DNA of 64,000 bases from Thysanoteuthis rhombus (Eukaryota; Mollusca; Cephalopoda; Oegopsida; Thysanoteuthidae). The position numbers and the translations under genes were made by a program. Under the pieces are notes generated by a model. That model did no database searches and had not been told where the DNA came from. It saw only the letters and a list, made by a program, of their open reading frames with translations. The first letter of the stretch is position 1. Each line of letters opens with the position of its first letter. Below are positions 22,641-34,540 of this stretch, one piece after another. The stretch is taken from NCBI GenBank assembly GCA_963457665.1, contig OY735224.1, positions 49,950,811-50,014,810 on the forward strand, written 5' to 3'.

Positions 22641-23625
22641 CTCAAGGCCGTGGTGACCTTAAAACAATTATAAAAATGAATGAAAAATCTAAGTTCTGAA
22701 AGATATGGTGCAAAAATATTGGAAATTACCAAATTAGTAAAATTGTTTCCTTCTTCTTCTTCTCCATTTTTTTCTTCCTCTCCTTCTTCTTCTTCTTTTC
22801 CTTCTTCTTCTTTTCTTTCTTCTTCTTCACCACCATCATCATCATCATCATTTGTTAAATCATCCACGTTAAATTGTTAAAATGACACTGGAAATGGCCA
22901 AATGTGTCCCCATTCGCAGTCCTAGCGAGCAGCCGTTGCCCTTATGCGCTCTGGGGGTGGGGGAGTTGACACTAAAATTTGCACACAAACTGGCCGTGCA
23001 GACAGAATTCAGTGACCGGTGTTGCTAACTCTAATTCCTTATCTATAGCTGAAAATTTTATCTGGGTATTTCATAGCTTTTCAGGTATATACTATTTTAA
23101 CGCCCATTTATCAAATAAAGTAACTCTATGCTAAGACTGCAAGAGAAATTATCTTAGAGAAGAGAAGAATTTCTTTCATTAAACTTAGCCGATTTTATTG
23201 TCCCTAAGCAAGCCTAAAAGGGTATGAATAGAGCTTTTTCACTTCAGACCCACTCTTTTAAAGGTCTTTAACAACTTTCTTGAATGCAGTAATAATATAA
23301 AATTTTTTAAAAAAACCCAACAGCAAAGATATCTTTAGATGAATATCTAAATATTCACTGACATATTGATAATAGCTAGAAAGGTTTTTGAATTATCAAA
23401 ATATCCAAACAGCCCAACAAATATCGAGACGTGGATGAAAGATAGTGAAAGTGAAGAGAAAAAGTTGTCGTCAACAAGGGTACCTCGGAAATACTCTTGA
23501 TCACTTATCTCCCTTACAAGCTATTTGAACCTTTCAAATCCTAAGCGTTTAACATAACGAGAAAAACAAGAGATTCTTTTGAAAAGCAGCCACGTTATAG
23601 AGACGAGTTTGGTGTGGAATGAGAT
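22412..23625. other. Segment present only in the left arm (deleted from the right arm)
   Basis: The right arm passes directly from sequence matching 23,626 to sequence matching 22,411. Because the left side of this segment completes a block found intact elsewhere (24,440-24,740), the left arm holds the older state and the right arm lost about 1.2 kb. The segment holds a (TTC)n tract at 22,745-22,835, a (CAT)n run at 22,838-22,851, and a ~105-bp monomer remnant near 23,200-23,300. Confidence 0.85.
22745..22851. repeat. (TTC)n / (CAT)n microsatellite
   Basis: A polypyrimidine TTC/TTCTTC run is followed by CATCATCAT. Apparent poly-Glu and poly-Ser ORFs here are artefacts. Confidence 0.95.
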
Positions 23626-23782
23626 TATTAATAATAGAAAAAACAAGTTGTTTCCAATTGATTTTCCAGTTCATTCCCGTTAGAACGTCCGAAAGAGGAA
23701 CGAATAATGAGTGAAATGAAAAATCAAAAAATAGAAACCAGATAAGAATTCGGTTTGAAAGCAGTTATTTAGCCTTTGCCTA

Positions 23783-23862
23783 ACCAGCGGGCTGTTTAGC
23801 CTAATGGTAAGTGTGTGGCTACGTAGAAAAAGCCATTTGTTGCTAAGAGGTTCGATGGAAGT
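23783..23862 (+). repeat. tRNA-like SINE head, decayed
   Basis: GGGCTGTTTAGCCTAATGGTAAGTG followed by GAGGTTCGATGG matches the head of SINE type 1 (box A and box B). The upstream ~45 bp also match the sequence before copy 3 (16,703-16,747). No body follows. Counterpart 53,456-53,530. Confidence 0.6.
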
Positions 23863-23869
23863 TATACAA

Positions 23870-24200
23870 GGAGCCTATTTAACTTTGAAGATGAATATTT
23901 ACAAGGTTTTTAACAATTGTTCCGAACGTAGAAATGATATATAATTGAATTTTCCATGTGTAAAAAAGCAAGCCTGAAAAGGTATAAACGGAGCCTTGTT
24001 AGCTCCAGAGCGAATATTATCAACTATTGATATTCAAATACAAACAAAAATAGCAATGGGCAGGATATGTTGCAGCAATGGTACACATCAAACACACATT
24101 ATGATCCACATTAGGGATCACCAGAGGAAACATGCGCTACCGAGGGAGTCCGGCAGAATACAACATGGACAGACGAACCAGACATATTCAGAAAGATAAT
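23870..24200 (+). pseudogene. ~105-bp monomer plus LINE RT C-terminal fragment, copy B
   Basis: 23,880-24,020 holds a diverged ~105-bp monomer (AAGCAAGCCTGAAAAGG). From 24,045 the LINE end reads in pieces (IAMGRICCSNGTHQTH, then ESGRIQHG). The order monomer, LINE end, tail block repeats that of 21,940-22,640, so 21.9-22.6 kb and 23.9-24.7 kb are a local duplication. Confidence 0.65.
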
Positions 24201-24299
24201 GATGATACCATTATCGATTCTTTTCTTTTTTTAATCATTACTTTATTGGGACTTTTAAAAGAGAACTATCGTTAATATTTACTTTATCAGAATAATATT

Positions 24300-24740
24300 T
24301 CAATAGTATGATTTGGATAAATGAAACTATTGTTTTATTAAAAAACCACTTCCCAATGACAGTTCATTATCTTATTAGATATTGAACTACTAAACTAATC
24401 TACAATACTCAATGCTTAATAAACATCGTACAATGATTTAGAAGTGAATATTTCGACAAATTTCAACTATGAATCTCCCCCTCCACATTTTTATAATAAT
24501 AAAGAATAGATGAGATGCACTTTTAGGCTTTTTCCCTGGAGTTCGACCCCGATCCAAAGTTATCTTGTCCTTTCACCCCCAACCCCTTCCGTACAAAAGA
24601 TCAAAGATAAGTCGGTGTTTCATCAGTTAACGATGAGTCCCGACCCCCATCCGACACACAGACACACCATACGGCCGAACGTACGCTTCTATCACAGGGA
24701 ATCCAATTTCAGGCCTTCAGTCACCAGTTAGGCCTCATTG
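24300..24740 (+). repeat. LINE-associated conserved tail block, copy B
   Basis: Second copy of the block at 22,220-22,640, more complete at the 3' side. Counterpart 52,560-53,010. The 73-codon ORF inside it (24,510-24,731) is also open in the right arm, but copy A and copy C break it, so it is not credited. Confidence 0.7.
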
Positions 24741-24899
24741 ATCTTCATCAGAATGAATAGAAAAAAAAATGCATCGTTGTGTAAGAAATTGTGAAAAAAA
24801 TATCGGAAAGTTCAGAATGAATAAAAATGAGTTTTTTTTTCTTTCAAAATATATTCATTTATGATATATATATATGTATATATCTATTTAACCAAAATG

Positions 24900-25195
24900 C
24901 GACACATTAAACAACAAAAAACAGATTTATTTGTATCAACTGATTTTTTAATTGTTTATGAAATTATTTCTTTGATAATAACATGAAGGACTGTGTGAAA
25001 TAAAAAACATATTTATTCAACGAAAATGCGACATATTTGAAGCCATAACATATTTCCAGCGACCCTCTCATGATTACCACTGTTGGACTTCCCAGCCCAA
25101 TTCTCTGAGTCTCAGAATGTGCTCGAAATCCATACTCATGGGTCGTCGACCACTGAATTCTTTATCTTTTACAACTGGTTATAGCCTCCCTAGAA
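24900..25195. repeat. ~300-bp dispersed block, left inverted copy
   Basis: Matches the reverse complement of 36,745-37,040 and, as part of the arms, of 52,115-52,400. Diagnostic words are TTGGACTTCCCA, ATTACCACTGTTG and CATATTTGAAGC. With 36,745-37,040 it encloses the intact small ORF and the whole 114-bp array as inverted copies. Confidence 0.8.
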
Positions 25196-25685
25196 ATATT
25201 GTTTATTATCAATATCCATATTTCCAAACATAAACATATTGAATCAACACTGAACAGTTCGCATTGTAGTAGTGCAATTTCTAAGTCAACGCAGATTAAA
25301 CAATAAAAATATTTTCTGTCAAATGATAAACGAATGAATAAAATAAATTGATGTTGTATTTGTTTTTGTGAGTTTTATCAATCTAGCCGAACTCCCGTCC
25401 AAGTTTGGGGTTGACTTTGTTTTTGTACCACAACAACCACAACAACAATCCTCAGGAATTTGGGATAGTAAAATCTCCACTGTTAGTCTGCGCTGTCAGT
25501 AGAGTACAGTACGCTTTAAGTATTTATATTTGAAGTTTTTCACTTCAATGAATCAGATCTCTTGAATGTTGGGTCTTGTTTTTTTAGAGTCAGATGAAAC
25601 TAGTCGTTGTTTGAGTTTTCACTTAGCCTGCTTGATTATAATATCATCCAATGGCTTCGTGATGTTAATCCGCAGGTCTTGGTAA
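25196..25685. other. Arm sequence without recognisable feature
   Basis: Shared with 51,615-52,115. Contains a small CAACAACAA run. No gene seen. Confidence 0.5.
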
Positions 25686-25688
25686 TTA

Positions 25689-25689
<1 letters not shown>

Positions 25690-25743
<54 letters not shown>

Positions 25744-25796
25744 CAAAGTAGATACCTGTGGGAGTTGTAAAGCGATTCAACGGAGAGAGAGAGAGA

Positions 25797-25845
<49 letters not shown>

Positions 25846-25905
25846 AGAGAGAGATAGAGAGAGATCATTATGGGTTCATCTTGGAGTACATGGAATGATG
25901 ATGTG

Positions 25906-25969
<64 letters not shown>

Positions 25970-25977
25970 TATATACA
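25690..25977. repeat. (AT)n, (GA)n, (AT)n microsatellite cluster at the inner arm edge
   Basis: Two AT runs (25,690-25,741 and 25,909-25,977) enclose a GA run (25,783-25,865). The right arm has the same three (51,411-51,444, 51,488-51,517, 51,560-51,612) with shorter GA. Near-identity of the arms ends here. Confidence 0.95.
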
Positions 25978-26003
25978 TACATATAAATATTTATATAATA
26001 TAT

Positions 26004-26335
26004 TTCAGATATTGATAAGCACTTACAGACATTTTATTTAATAAAAAATAATGAATATATACGTAGCTATGAAATATAATCCATGAAAACGTTTCCAAAT
26101 ATGGTCAAGCTTATTTCCATACGATCAGTGAACGTTATCACCATGACAACCGAACGCCATCTTAATATTCTGCCGTATCGGAAGAAAACTTTACGCAAGT
26201 CTTGTTTTATGAACAAAACTACAAACATTTCTTTAATTTACTGTTAAAATTTCATTGATCCAAGTTTTTTTCACTTAAAAACAATTAAATAGCTTGACCA
26301 AAATTAATTGTATATTTCATAACAAAAAAAACGGC
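26004..26335 (+). repeat. Conserved upstream block of the small-ORF family (copy 3)
   Basis: Same block as 780-1,110 (reverse) and 50,005-50,335 (reverse). It starts at TATTTCAGATATTGATAAG and ends at the ORF start. A shared position relative to the ORF in all copies suggests it belongs to the transcribed or promoter part of the module. Confidence 0.75.
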
Positions 26336-26340
26336 CCAAA

Positions 26341-26871
26341 ATGAGCAACAAAACAAGCCAGCCAACTGAACCATCTGCACCATCAGAAAGCGTCGAAGTG
26401 GCAATTACCCCCTTTATCATAGAGGTGGGTGAGGACCCACCGATCGCTATGAGTCCTCCAATGTGCACGCTGGATATGGAGAGACCGTTGCCAGGCGTAG
26501 AGGGAGCCTCAACATCCGTTGCTACTGTCCTACCGATGGTAGAGGCTCCGTCTCACCGGGTGCACTTCGCTCAACTACCATCCATGATTGAGGATGCCTC
26601 AACACCAACCATAGGGGCAGCTAATAGGGGTCATCTTCTTCGAACAAGATTGCCTGGCAATGCTTCTGCAGTGAAACAGAGGATGAAGCAGAAGCATCGC
26701 CTTCTACTCATTGCCTTGGCATTTTTAGTTGTGATTGCATTGATATTAAGTGTAGTATTGGCCGTTGCCGCTAATATATATGTGGTGATTTCAGAGATCA
26801 TATGTATGCTAGCAGTGAATAGTATCATTGTTTATCTTTGCCACCAGGATTTAGGCATTGAGTTGCTTTAG
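26341..26871 (+). CDS. Small P/S/T-rich two-TM membrane protein, only intact copy (176 aa)
   Basis: Unrecognised protein, uninterrupted ATG to TAG, single exon. Residues 1-110 are low in charge balance and rich in Pro, Ser, Thr and Glu, with a conserved VEVAITPFIIEVG motif (about 18-30) and RPLPGVEGAST (about 48-58). A basic stretch KQRMKQKH (about 111-118) precedes a long hydrophobic region: LLLIALAFLVVIALILSVVL (about 120-139) and, after a short break, VVISEIICMLAVNSIIVYLC (about 146-165). This predicts two membrane helices, or a re-entrant pair, with the N-terminus in the cytosol by the positive-inside rule. The short tail is CHQDLGIELL. It has a conserved upstream block and is followed at once by the 114-bp minisatellite. 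All other copies in the window are broken, so this one may be the only one able to encode protein. It could be a host gene family or a mobile-element ORF. Confidence 0.5.
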   Translation: MSNKTSQPTEPSAPSESVEVAITPFIIEVGEDPPIAMSPPMCTLDMERPLPGVEGASTSVATVLPMVEAPSHRVHFAQLPSMIEDASTPTIGAANRGHLLRTRLPGNASAVKQRMKQKHRLLLIALAFLVVIALILSVVLAVAANIYVVISEIICMLAVNSIIVYLCHQDLGIELL

Positions 26872-27039
26872 ATTTTTTCTCAAAATTATGAATGTTGACT
26901 TTTTTTGGAAATTCGGATGTTTGTTCTTTTGAGCGTGTCAATGTTGTGATGAAAATGGAATCGTCAATCAGATACATCTCGTTTTTATGTCTTTGAATGT
27001 GGATAATGATTTGTGAAGCCTGTCAGATTGGACCTGACG

Positions 27040-30000
27040 ATTTCAGGTTCAATTCCACTGGTATCCTCCCGGACTTATGTGAATATCATTCTTAAAGGAT
27101 TCCTGGAAACAAAAAAAAGTCTCATGGACTATTTTCAGGTTCAATTTCACTGTTTTCCTCCCGAAAACAAAAAGAGTCTCAAAGAGATCATAGTGAATTT
27201 CAGTCTTAAAGGCTTCATGGAAACAAAATAAAGTCTCAAAGACGATTTTCAGGCTCAATTTCACTGGTTTCCTCCCGGGAACAAAAAGAGTCTTGAAAAC
27301 ACTTTTGTGAATATCAATGTTGAAGGCTTCCTGGAAACAAAATAAAGTATCAAAGACTATTTTTAAATTCGATTTTACTGGCTTCCTCCCCAAAACGAAA
27401 AGAGTCTCGAAGAGACCATAGTGAATTTCAGTCTTAAAAGCTACATGGAAACAAAATGAAGTCTCACAGACTATATCCTGGTTCAATTTCACTGGCTTCC
27501 TCCCGGAAAGGAAAAAGAGTCTTAAAGAGACTATTGAGAGTATCAGTCATAAAAGCTCTCTGGAAACAAAATAGTGACTCACTGACTATTTTCAGGTTAA
27601 ATTCCACTGGCTACCTCCCGAAAACAAAGAGAGTCTCGAAGAGACCATAGTGAATTTCAGTCTTAAAGGCTTTGTGGAAACAAAATAAAGTCTCAAAGAC
27701 TATTTTCAGGCTCAATTTCACTGGTTTCCTCCCGGAAACAAAAAGAGTCTTGAAGACACTATTGTGAATATCATTCTTAAAGGCTTCCTGGAAACAAGAT
27801 AATGTCTCACAGACTAATTTCGGGTTAAATTCCACTGGCTTCCTCCCGGAAACAAAAACATTATTGAAGAGACCATTGTGAATATCATTTCTAAAGGCTT
27901 CCTTGAAAGGAAATAAAGTCTCACAGACTATTTTCAGGTTCAATTTCACTGGCTTCCTCAAAAAAACAAGAAGAGTTTCGAAGGGACAATTGTGAATTTC
28001 AGTCTCAAAGGCTTCCTGGAAACGAAAAAAATATCAAAGACTATTTTCAGGCTCAATTACACTGGTTTCCTCCCGGAAACAAAAAGAGTCTTGAAGACAC
28101 TATTGTGAATATCATTCTTAAAGGCTTCCTGGAAACAAAATAAAGCCTCAAAGACTATTTTCAAGTACAATTTCACTGGCTTCCTCCCCAAAACGAAAAG
28201 AGTCGCGCAGAGACCATAGTGAATTTCAGTCTTAAAAGCTACATGGAAACAAAATAAAGTCTCACAGATTATTTCCTGGTTCAATTTCACTGTTTTCCTC
28301 CCGAAAATGAAAAGATTCTTGAAGAGACTATTGTGAATATCAGTCATAAAAACTCTCTGGAAACAAAATAATGTCTCAAAGACTAATTTCAGGTTAAATT
28401 CCACTGGCTTCCTCCCGGAAACAAAAATCAGTATTGAAGAGACCATTGTGAATATCATTCCTAAAGGCTTCCTGGAAAGAAAATAAAGTCTCACAGACTA
28501 TTTCCAGGTTCAACTTCACTGGCTTCCTCAAAAAAACAAATAGAGTTTCGAAGGAACAATTGTGAATTTCAGTCTCAAAGGCTTCCTGGAAACAAAATGA
28601 AGTCTCAAAGACTATTTTCAGGCTCAATTTCACTGGTTTCCTCCCGGAAACAAAAAGAGTCTTGAAGACACTATTGTGAATATCATTTTTAAAGGCTTCC
28701 TGGAAACAAAATAAAGTCTCAAAGACTATTTTCAAGTACAATTTCACTGGCTTCCTCCCCAAAACGAAAAGAGTCTCGAAGAGACCATTGTGAATTTCAG
28801 TCTTAAAAGCTACATGGAAACAAAATAAAGTCTCACAGACTATATCCTGGTTCAATTTCACTGGCTTCCTCCCGGAAACGAAAAAGAGTCTTAAAGAGAC
28901 TATTGTGAGTATCAGTCATCAAAGCTCTCTGGAAACAAAATAGTGACTCACAGACTAATTTCAGGTTGAATTCCACTGGCTACCTCCCGAAAACAAAAGG
29001 AGTCTCGAAGAGACCATACTGAATTTCGGTCTTAAAGGCTTCGTGGAAACAAAATGAAGTCTCAAAGACTATTTTCAGGCTCAATTTCACTGGTTTCCTC
29101 CAGGAAACAAAAAGAGTCTAGAAGACACTATTGTGAATATCATTCTTAAAGACTCTAAGAGACCATTGTGAATATCATTCCTAAAGGATTCCTGGATAGA
29201 AAATAAAGTCTCACAGACTTTTTCCAGGTTCAATTTCACTGGTTTCCTCAAAAAAACAAAAAGAGTTTCAAAGGAACAATTGTGAATTTCAGTCTCCAAG
29301 GCTTCCTGGAAACAAAATTAAGTCTCACAGACTATTTTCAGGTTCAACTTCACTGGATTCCTAAAAAAAACAAAAAGAGTTTCGAAGGAACGATTGTGAA
29401 TTTCAGTTTTTGAAGGCTTCCTGGAAACAAAATGAAGTCTCACAGACTATTTTCAGGTTCAATTTCACTGTTTTCCTCCCGAAAACAAATAGAGTCTCGA
29501 AGAGACCATAGTGAATTTCAGGCTTAAAGGCTTCCCGGAAACAAAATAAAGTCTCAAAGACTTTTTTCAGGCTCAATTTCACTGGTTTCCTCCCGGGAAC
29601 AGAAAGAGTCTCGAAAACACTATCGTGAATATCGATGTCAAAGGCTTCCTGGAAACAAGATAAAGTATCACAGACTATTTTTGAATTCGATTTTACTGGC
29701 TTCCTCCCCAAAACGAATAGTGTCTCGGAGAGACCATACAGAATTTCATCGCTAAAAGCTACATGGAAACAAATTAAAGTCTCACGGACTATATCCTGGT
29801 TCAATTTCACTGGTTTCATCCCGGAAACGAAAAGAGTCTTGAATAAACCATTGAAAGTATTAGTCTTAAAGGCTTCCTGGGAACGAAATAAAGTCTCACA
29901 GACTATTTTCAGGTTCAATTTCACTGGTTTCCTCCCAGAAACGAAAAGAGTCTTGGAGAGACCATTGTGGATATCAATCTCATAAACTTCCCAAAAACGA

Positions 30001-31350
30001 AATAAAGTCCCACAGAATATTTTCAGGTACAATTTCATGGGCATCCCCCTGGAAACGAAAAGAGTTTTGAAGACACGATTGTGAATTTCAGTCTCTCAAA
30101 CTACACAAAAACGAGATAAAGTCTCACAGACTATTTTTAGTTTCAACTTAATTGGCTTCCTCCCGAAAACAAAAAGAGTGTTGAGGTGACCTATGTGAAT
30201 ATCAGTCTTGAAAGCTTCCTGGGAAAAAAAATTAAAATCTAACTGAATATTTTTAAGTACAATTTTACGGGCTTCCTCCCGGTAACAAAAAGAATCTTGA
30301 AGAGACTTTTGTGAATTTAAGTCTCATACACTTCCCATAAACGGAATAAAGTCTCACAGACTATTTTCTGGTTCAATTTCTTGGGTTCCCTCCCGGGAAC
30401 GAAAACAGTTTCGAAGAGATCATTGTGAACCTCAGTCCTAAAGGCTCTCAGTGAACAATGTAGTCTCACAAACTATTTTCAGGTTTGATTTCACAGGCTT
30501 CGTTCCCAAAACTAAAAAGTGTTTTGAAAAGACCATTGAGAATATCATTCTTAAAGGCTTCCTGGATACAAAATAAGTTCTCAGACTCTATTTTCAGTTT
30601 CAATTTCACTGGCTTCCTCCCAAAACAAAAAGAGTCTTGAAGGGACAATTGTGAATTTCAATTTATAGGCTTTTTGAAAACAAAATAAATTTTCATAATT
30701 TATTTCAACGTTCAATTTCACAGGCTCCTTTCCGAAAACAAAAAGAGTCTTGAAGAGAACATCGTGAATATCAGTGGTAAAGGCTTCCAAGAAACAAAAT
30801 AAGATCTCACAGACTATTTCCAGATTTCTATCACTGGCTTCATCCCAGAAACGAAAAGAGTCTTGAAAAAACCATTGTGAATTTCAGTCTCAAAGACTAC
30901 CCAAAAACGATATAAAGTCTCACAGACTATTTTCAGTTTCAATTTCACTGGCTTCCTCCCGAAAAACAGAAACAGTCTTGAAGTGACCTATGTGAATATC
31001 AGTCTTGAAAGCTTCCTGGTAAAAAATTAAAATCTAACTGAATATTTTCAGGTACAATTTTACGGGCTTCCTCCCGGTAACAAAAAGAGTCTTGAAAACA
31101 CGATTGTAAATTTCAGTCTCATATACTTACCATAAACAAAATAAAGTCTCACAGACGATTTTCACGTTCGATTTCACTGGCTTCTTCCTGAAAACAAAAG
31201 AGGCTTGAAGACACCATTGTGAATTTCAGTCTTCAAAGCTTCTTAGACACAAAATAAAAAGTCACAGACGATTTTGAGGTTCAATTTCACTGTTTTCCTC
31301 CCGAAAACAGAAAGAGTCTTGAGAAAACCCATTGTGAATATCATTCTCAG
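27040..31350 (-). repeat. 114-bp minisatellite array, subfamily A (coding-phase)
   Basis: Tandem units of 114 bp, i.e. 38 codons, run continuously. Read on the minus strand, most units keep an open frame with a repeated peptide: GRKPVKLNLKIVCETLF, then CFQEAFKTDIHNGLF and TLFVFG. Runs of up to 213 codons are open (29,403-30,044). Breaks are small indels. Units differ by about 5-20 percent by eye, with some alternating types (DIHNSVF versus EIHYGLF), suggesting higher-order structure. No start codon in a convincing context, no splice signal and no signal peptide are seen, so I treat it as a minisatellite. Confidence 0.92.
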
Positions 31351-34300
31351 AGGCTTCCTGAAAACAAAATAAAGTCTCACAGACTATTTTCAGGTTCAAT
31401 TTCACTGTTTTCCTCCCGAAAACAAAAAGAGTCCCTAAAGGACAATTATGAATTTCAGTCTAAAAGGCTTCCTGGAAACTAGATGTAATCTCATAGACTA
31501 TTTTCAGGCTCAATTTCACTGTTTTCCTCCCAAAAACAAAAAGAATCCCTGAAGGACAATTGTGAATTTTAGTCCAGAAGGCTTCTTGGAAAATAAATAA
31601 AGTCTTGCAGACTTTTTTCAGGTTCATTTTCACTGTTTTCCTCCCAAAAACAAAAAGAGTCCCTAATGGACGATTGTGAATTTTAATCTAAATGGCTTCC
31701 TGGAAACTAAATAAAGTCTCACAGACTATTTTCAGGTTCAATTTCACTGTTTTCCCCCCGAAAACAAAAAGAGTCCCTAAAGGACAATTGTGAATATGAG
31801 TCTAAAAGGCTTCCTTGAAACTAAATAAAGTCTAACAGACTATTTTCAGGTTCAATTTCACTGTTTTCCTCCAGAAAACAAAAAGAGTCCCTAAAAGACA
31901 GTTGTGAATTTTAGTCCAGAAGGCTTCCTAGAAAATAAATAAAGTCTCGCAGACTATTTTCAGGTTCATTTTCACTGTTTTCCTCCCGAAAACAAAAAGA
32001 GTCCCCGGAGGACAATTGTGCATTTTAGTCTAAAAGGCTTCCTGGAAACTAAAAAAAGTCTCACAGACTATTTTCAGGTTCAATTCCACTGTTTTCCTCT
32101 CGAAAACAAAAAGAGTCCCTAAAGGACGATTGTGAATTTTAGTCTAAAAGGCTTTCTGAAAATTAAATAAAGTTTAACGGACTATTTTCAGGTTCAATTT
32201 CACTGTTTTCCTCCAGAAAACAAAAAGAGTCCCTAAAGGACAATCGTGAATTTTAGTCCAGAAGGCTCCCTGAAAACTAAATAAAGTCTAACAGACTATT
32301 TTCAGGTTCAATTTTACTGTTTTCCTCCAGAAAACAAAAAGAGTCCCTAAAGAACGATTGTGAATTTTAGTCTAAAAGGCTTTCTGAAAACTAAATAAAG
32401 TCTCACAGACTATTTTCAGGTTCAATTTCACTGTTCTCCTCCCCAAAACAAAAAGAGTCCCTAAAGGACGATTGTGAATTTTAGTCTAAATGGCTTCCTG
32501 GAAACTAAATAAAGTCTCACAGACTATTTTCAGGTTCAATTTCACTGTTTTCCTTCAGAAAACAAAAAGAGTCCCTAAAGGACAATTGTGAATTTTAGTC
32601 TAAAAGTCTTCCTGGAAACTAAATAAAGTCTAACAGACTATTTTCAGGTTCAATTTCACTGTTCTCCTCCCAAAAACAAAAAGTGTCTCTAAAGGACAAT
32701 TGTGAATTTTAGTCTAAAAGGCTTCCTGGAAACTAAATAAAGTCTTACAGACTATTTTCAGGTTCAATTTCACTGTTTTCCTCCCGAAAACAAAAAGAGT
32801 CCCTAATGGACGATTGTGAATTTTAATCTAAATGGCTTCCTGGAAACTAAATAAAGTCTCACAGACTATTTTCAGGTTCAATTTCACTGTTTTCCTCCAG
32901 AAAACAAAAAGAGTCCCTAAAGGACAATTGTGAATTTTAGTCTAAAAGGCTTCCTGGAAACTAAATAGAGTCTCACAGACTATTTTCAGGTTCAATTTCA
33001 CTGTTTTCCTCCAGAAAACAAAAAGAGTCCCTAAAGGACGATTGTGAATTTTAGTCTAAAAGGCTTTCTGAAAACTAAATAAAGTCTCACAGACTATTTT
33101 CAGGTTCAATTTCACTGTTTTCCTTCAGAAAACAAAAAGAGTCCCTAAAGGACAATTGTGAATTTTAGTCTAAAAGTCTTCCTGGAAACTACATAAAGTC
33201 TAACAGACTATTTTCAGGTTCAATTTCACTGTTTTCCTTCAGAAAACAAAAAGAGTCCCTGAAAGGCCAATTGTGAATTTTAGTCTAAAAGGCTTTCTGA
33301 AAATTAAATAAAGTCTAACAGACTATTTTCAGGTTCAATTTCACTGTTTTCCTCCAGAAAACAAAAAGAAGTCCCTGAACGACAATTGTGATTTTAGTCT
33401 AAAAGTCTTCCTGGAAACTAAATAAAGTCTCACAGACTATTTTCAGGTTCAATTTCAGTTTTCCTCCCGAAAAGAAAAAGAGTCCCTAAAGGACAATTGT
33501 GAATTTTAGTCTAAAAGGCTTCCTGGAAACTAAATAAAGTCTAACAGACTATTTTCAGGTTCAATTTCACTGTTGTCCTCCAGAAAAAAAAAGAGTCCCT
33601 AAAGGACGATTGTGAATTTTAGTCTAAAAGGCTTTTTGAAAACTAAATAAAGTCTAACAGATTATTTTCAGGTTCAATTTCACTGTTTTCCTCCAGAAAA
33701 CAAAAAGAGTCCCTAAAGGACGATTGTGTATTTTAATCCAAAAGGCTTCCTGGAAACTAAATAAAGCCTCTCAGACTATTTTCAGGTTCAATTTCACTGT
33801 TTTCCTCCAGAAAACAAAAAGAGTCCCTAAAGGACAATTGTGAATTTGAGTCTGAAAGGCTTCCTTGAAACTAAATAAAGTGTAACAGATTATTTTCAGG
33901 TTCAATTTCACTGTTTTCCTCCTAAAACCAAAAAGAGTCCCTAAAAGACAGTTGTGAATTTTAGTCCAAAAGGCATCCTGGGAACCAAATAAAGTCTAAC
34001 AAATTATTTTCAGGTTCAATTTCACTGTTTTCCTCCAGAAAACAAAAAGAGTCCCTAAAGGACAATTGTGAATTTTAGTCCAAAAGGCTTCCTGGAAACC
34101 AAATAAAGTCTAACAGATTATTTTCAGGTTCAATTTCACTGTTTTCCTCCAGAAAACAAAAAGAATCCCTAAAGGACGATTGTGAATTTTAGATTAAAAG
34201 GCTTCCTGGAAACTAAATAAAGTCTAACGGACTATTTTCAGGTTCAATTTCACTGTTTTCCTCCAGAAAACAAAAAGAGTCCCTAAAGGACAATTGTGAA

Positions 34301-34540
34301 TTTGAGTCTGAAAGGCTTCCTTGAAACTAAATAAAGTCTAACAGACTATTTTCAGGTTCAATTTCACTGTTTTCCTCCAGAAAACAAAAAGAGTCCCCAA
34401 AGGACAATTGTGAATTTTAGACTAAAAGGCTTCCTGGAAACTGAATAAAGTCTCACAGACTATTTTCAGGTTCAATTTCACTGTTTTCCTCCCAAAAACA
34501 AAAAGAGTCCCTAAAGGACGATTGTGAATTTGAGTCTGAA
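31350..34540 (-). repeat. 114-bp minisatellite array, subfamily B (homogenised, stop in each unit)
   Basis: About 28 units more alike than those on either side. They share GAGTCCCTAAAGGACAATTG on the plus strand. On the minus strand the CTTTAGGGACTC gives an in-frame TAG in nearly every unit, so the 38-codon frame is closed. Units also have GGAAACTAAATAAAGTCT in place of GGAAACAAAATAAAGTCT. The block looks recently expanded inside the older array. Confidence 0.92.

Noticed and set aside
22604..22867. Poly-Glu/Asp acidic ORF
   Set aside because: Translation of the TTC/CAT microsatellites on the opposite strand.
24510..24731. 73-codon ORF conserved in both arms
   Set aside because: Part of the LINE-associated tail block; the other copies of the block do not keep the frame.
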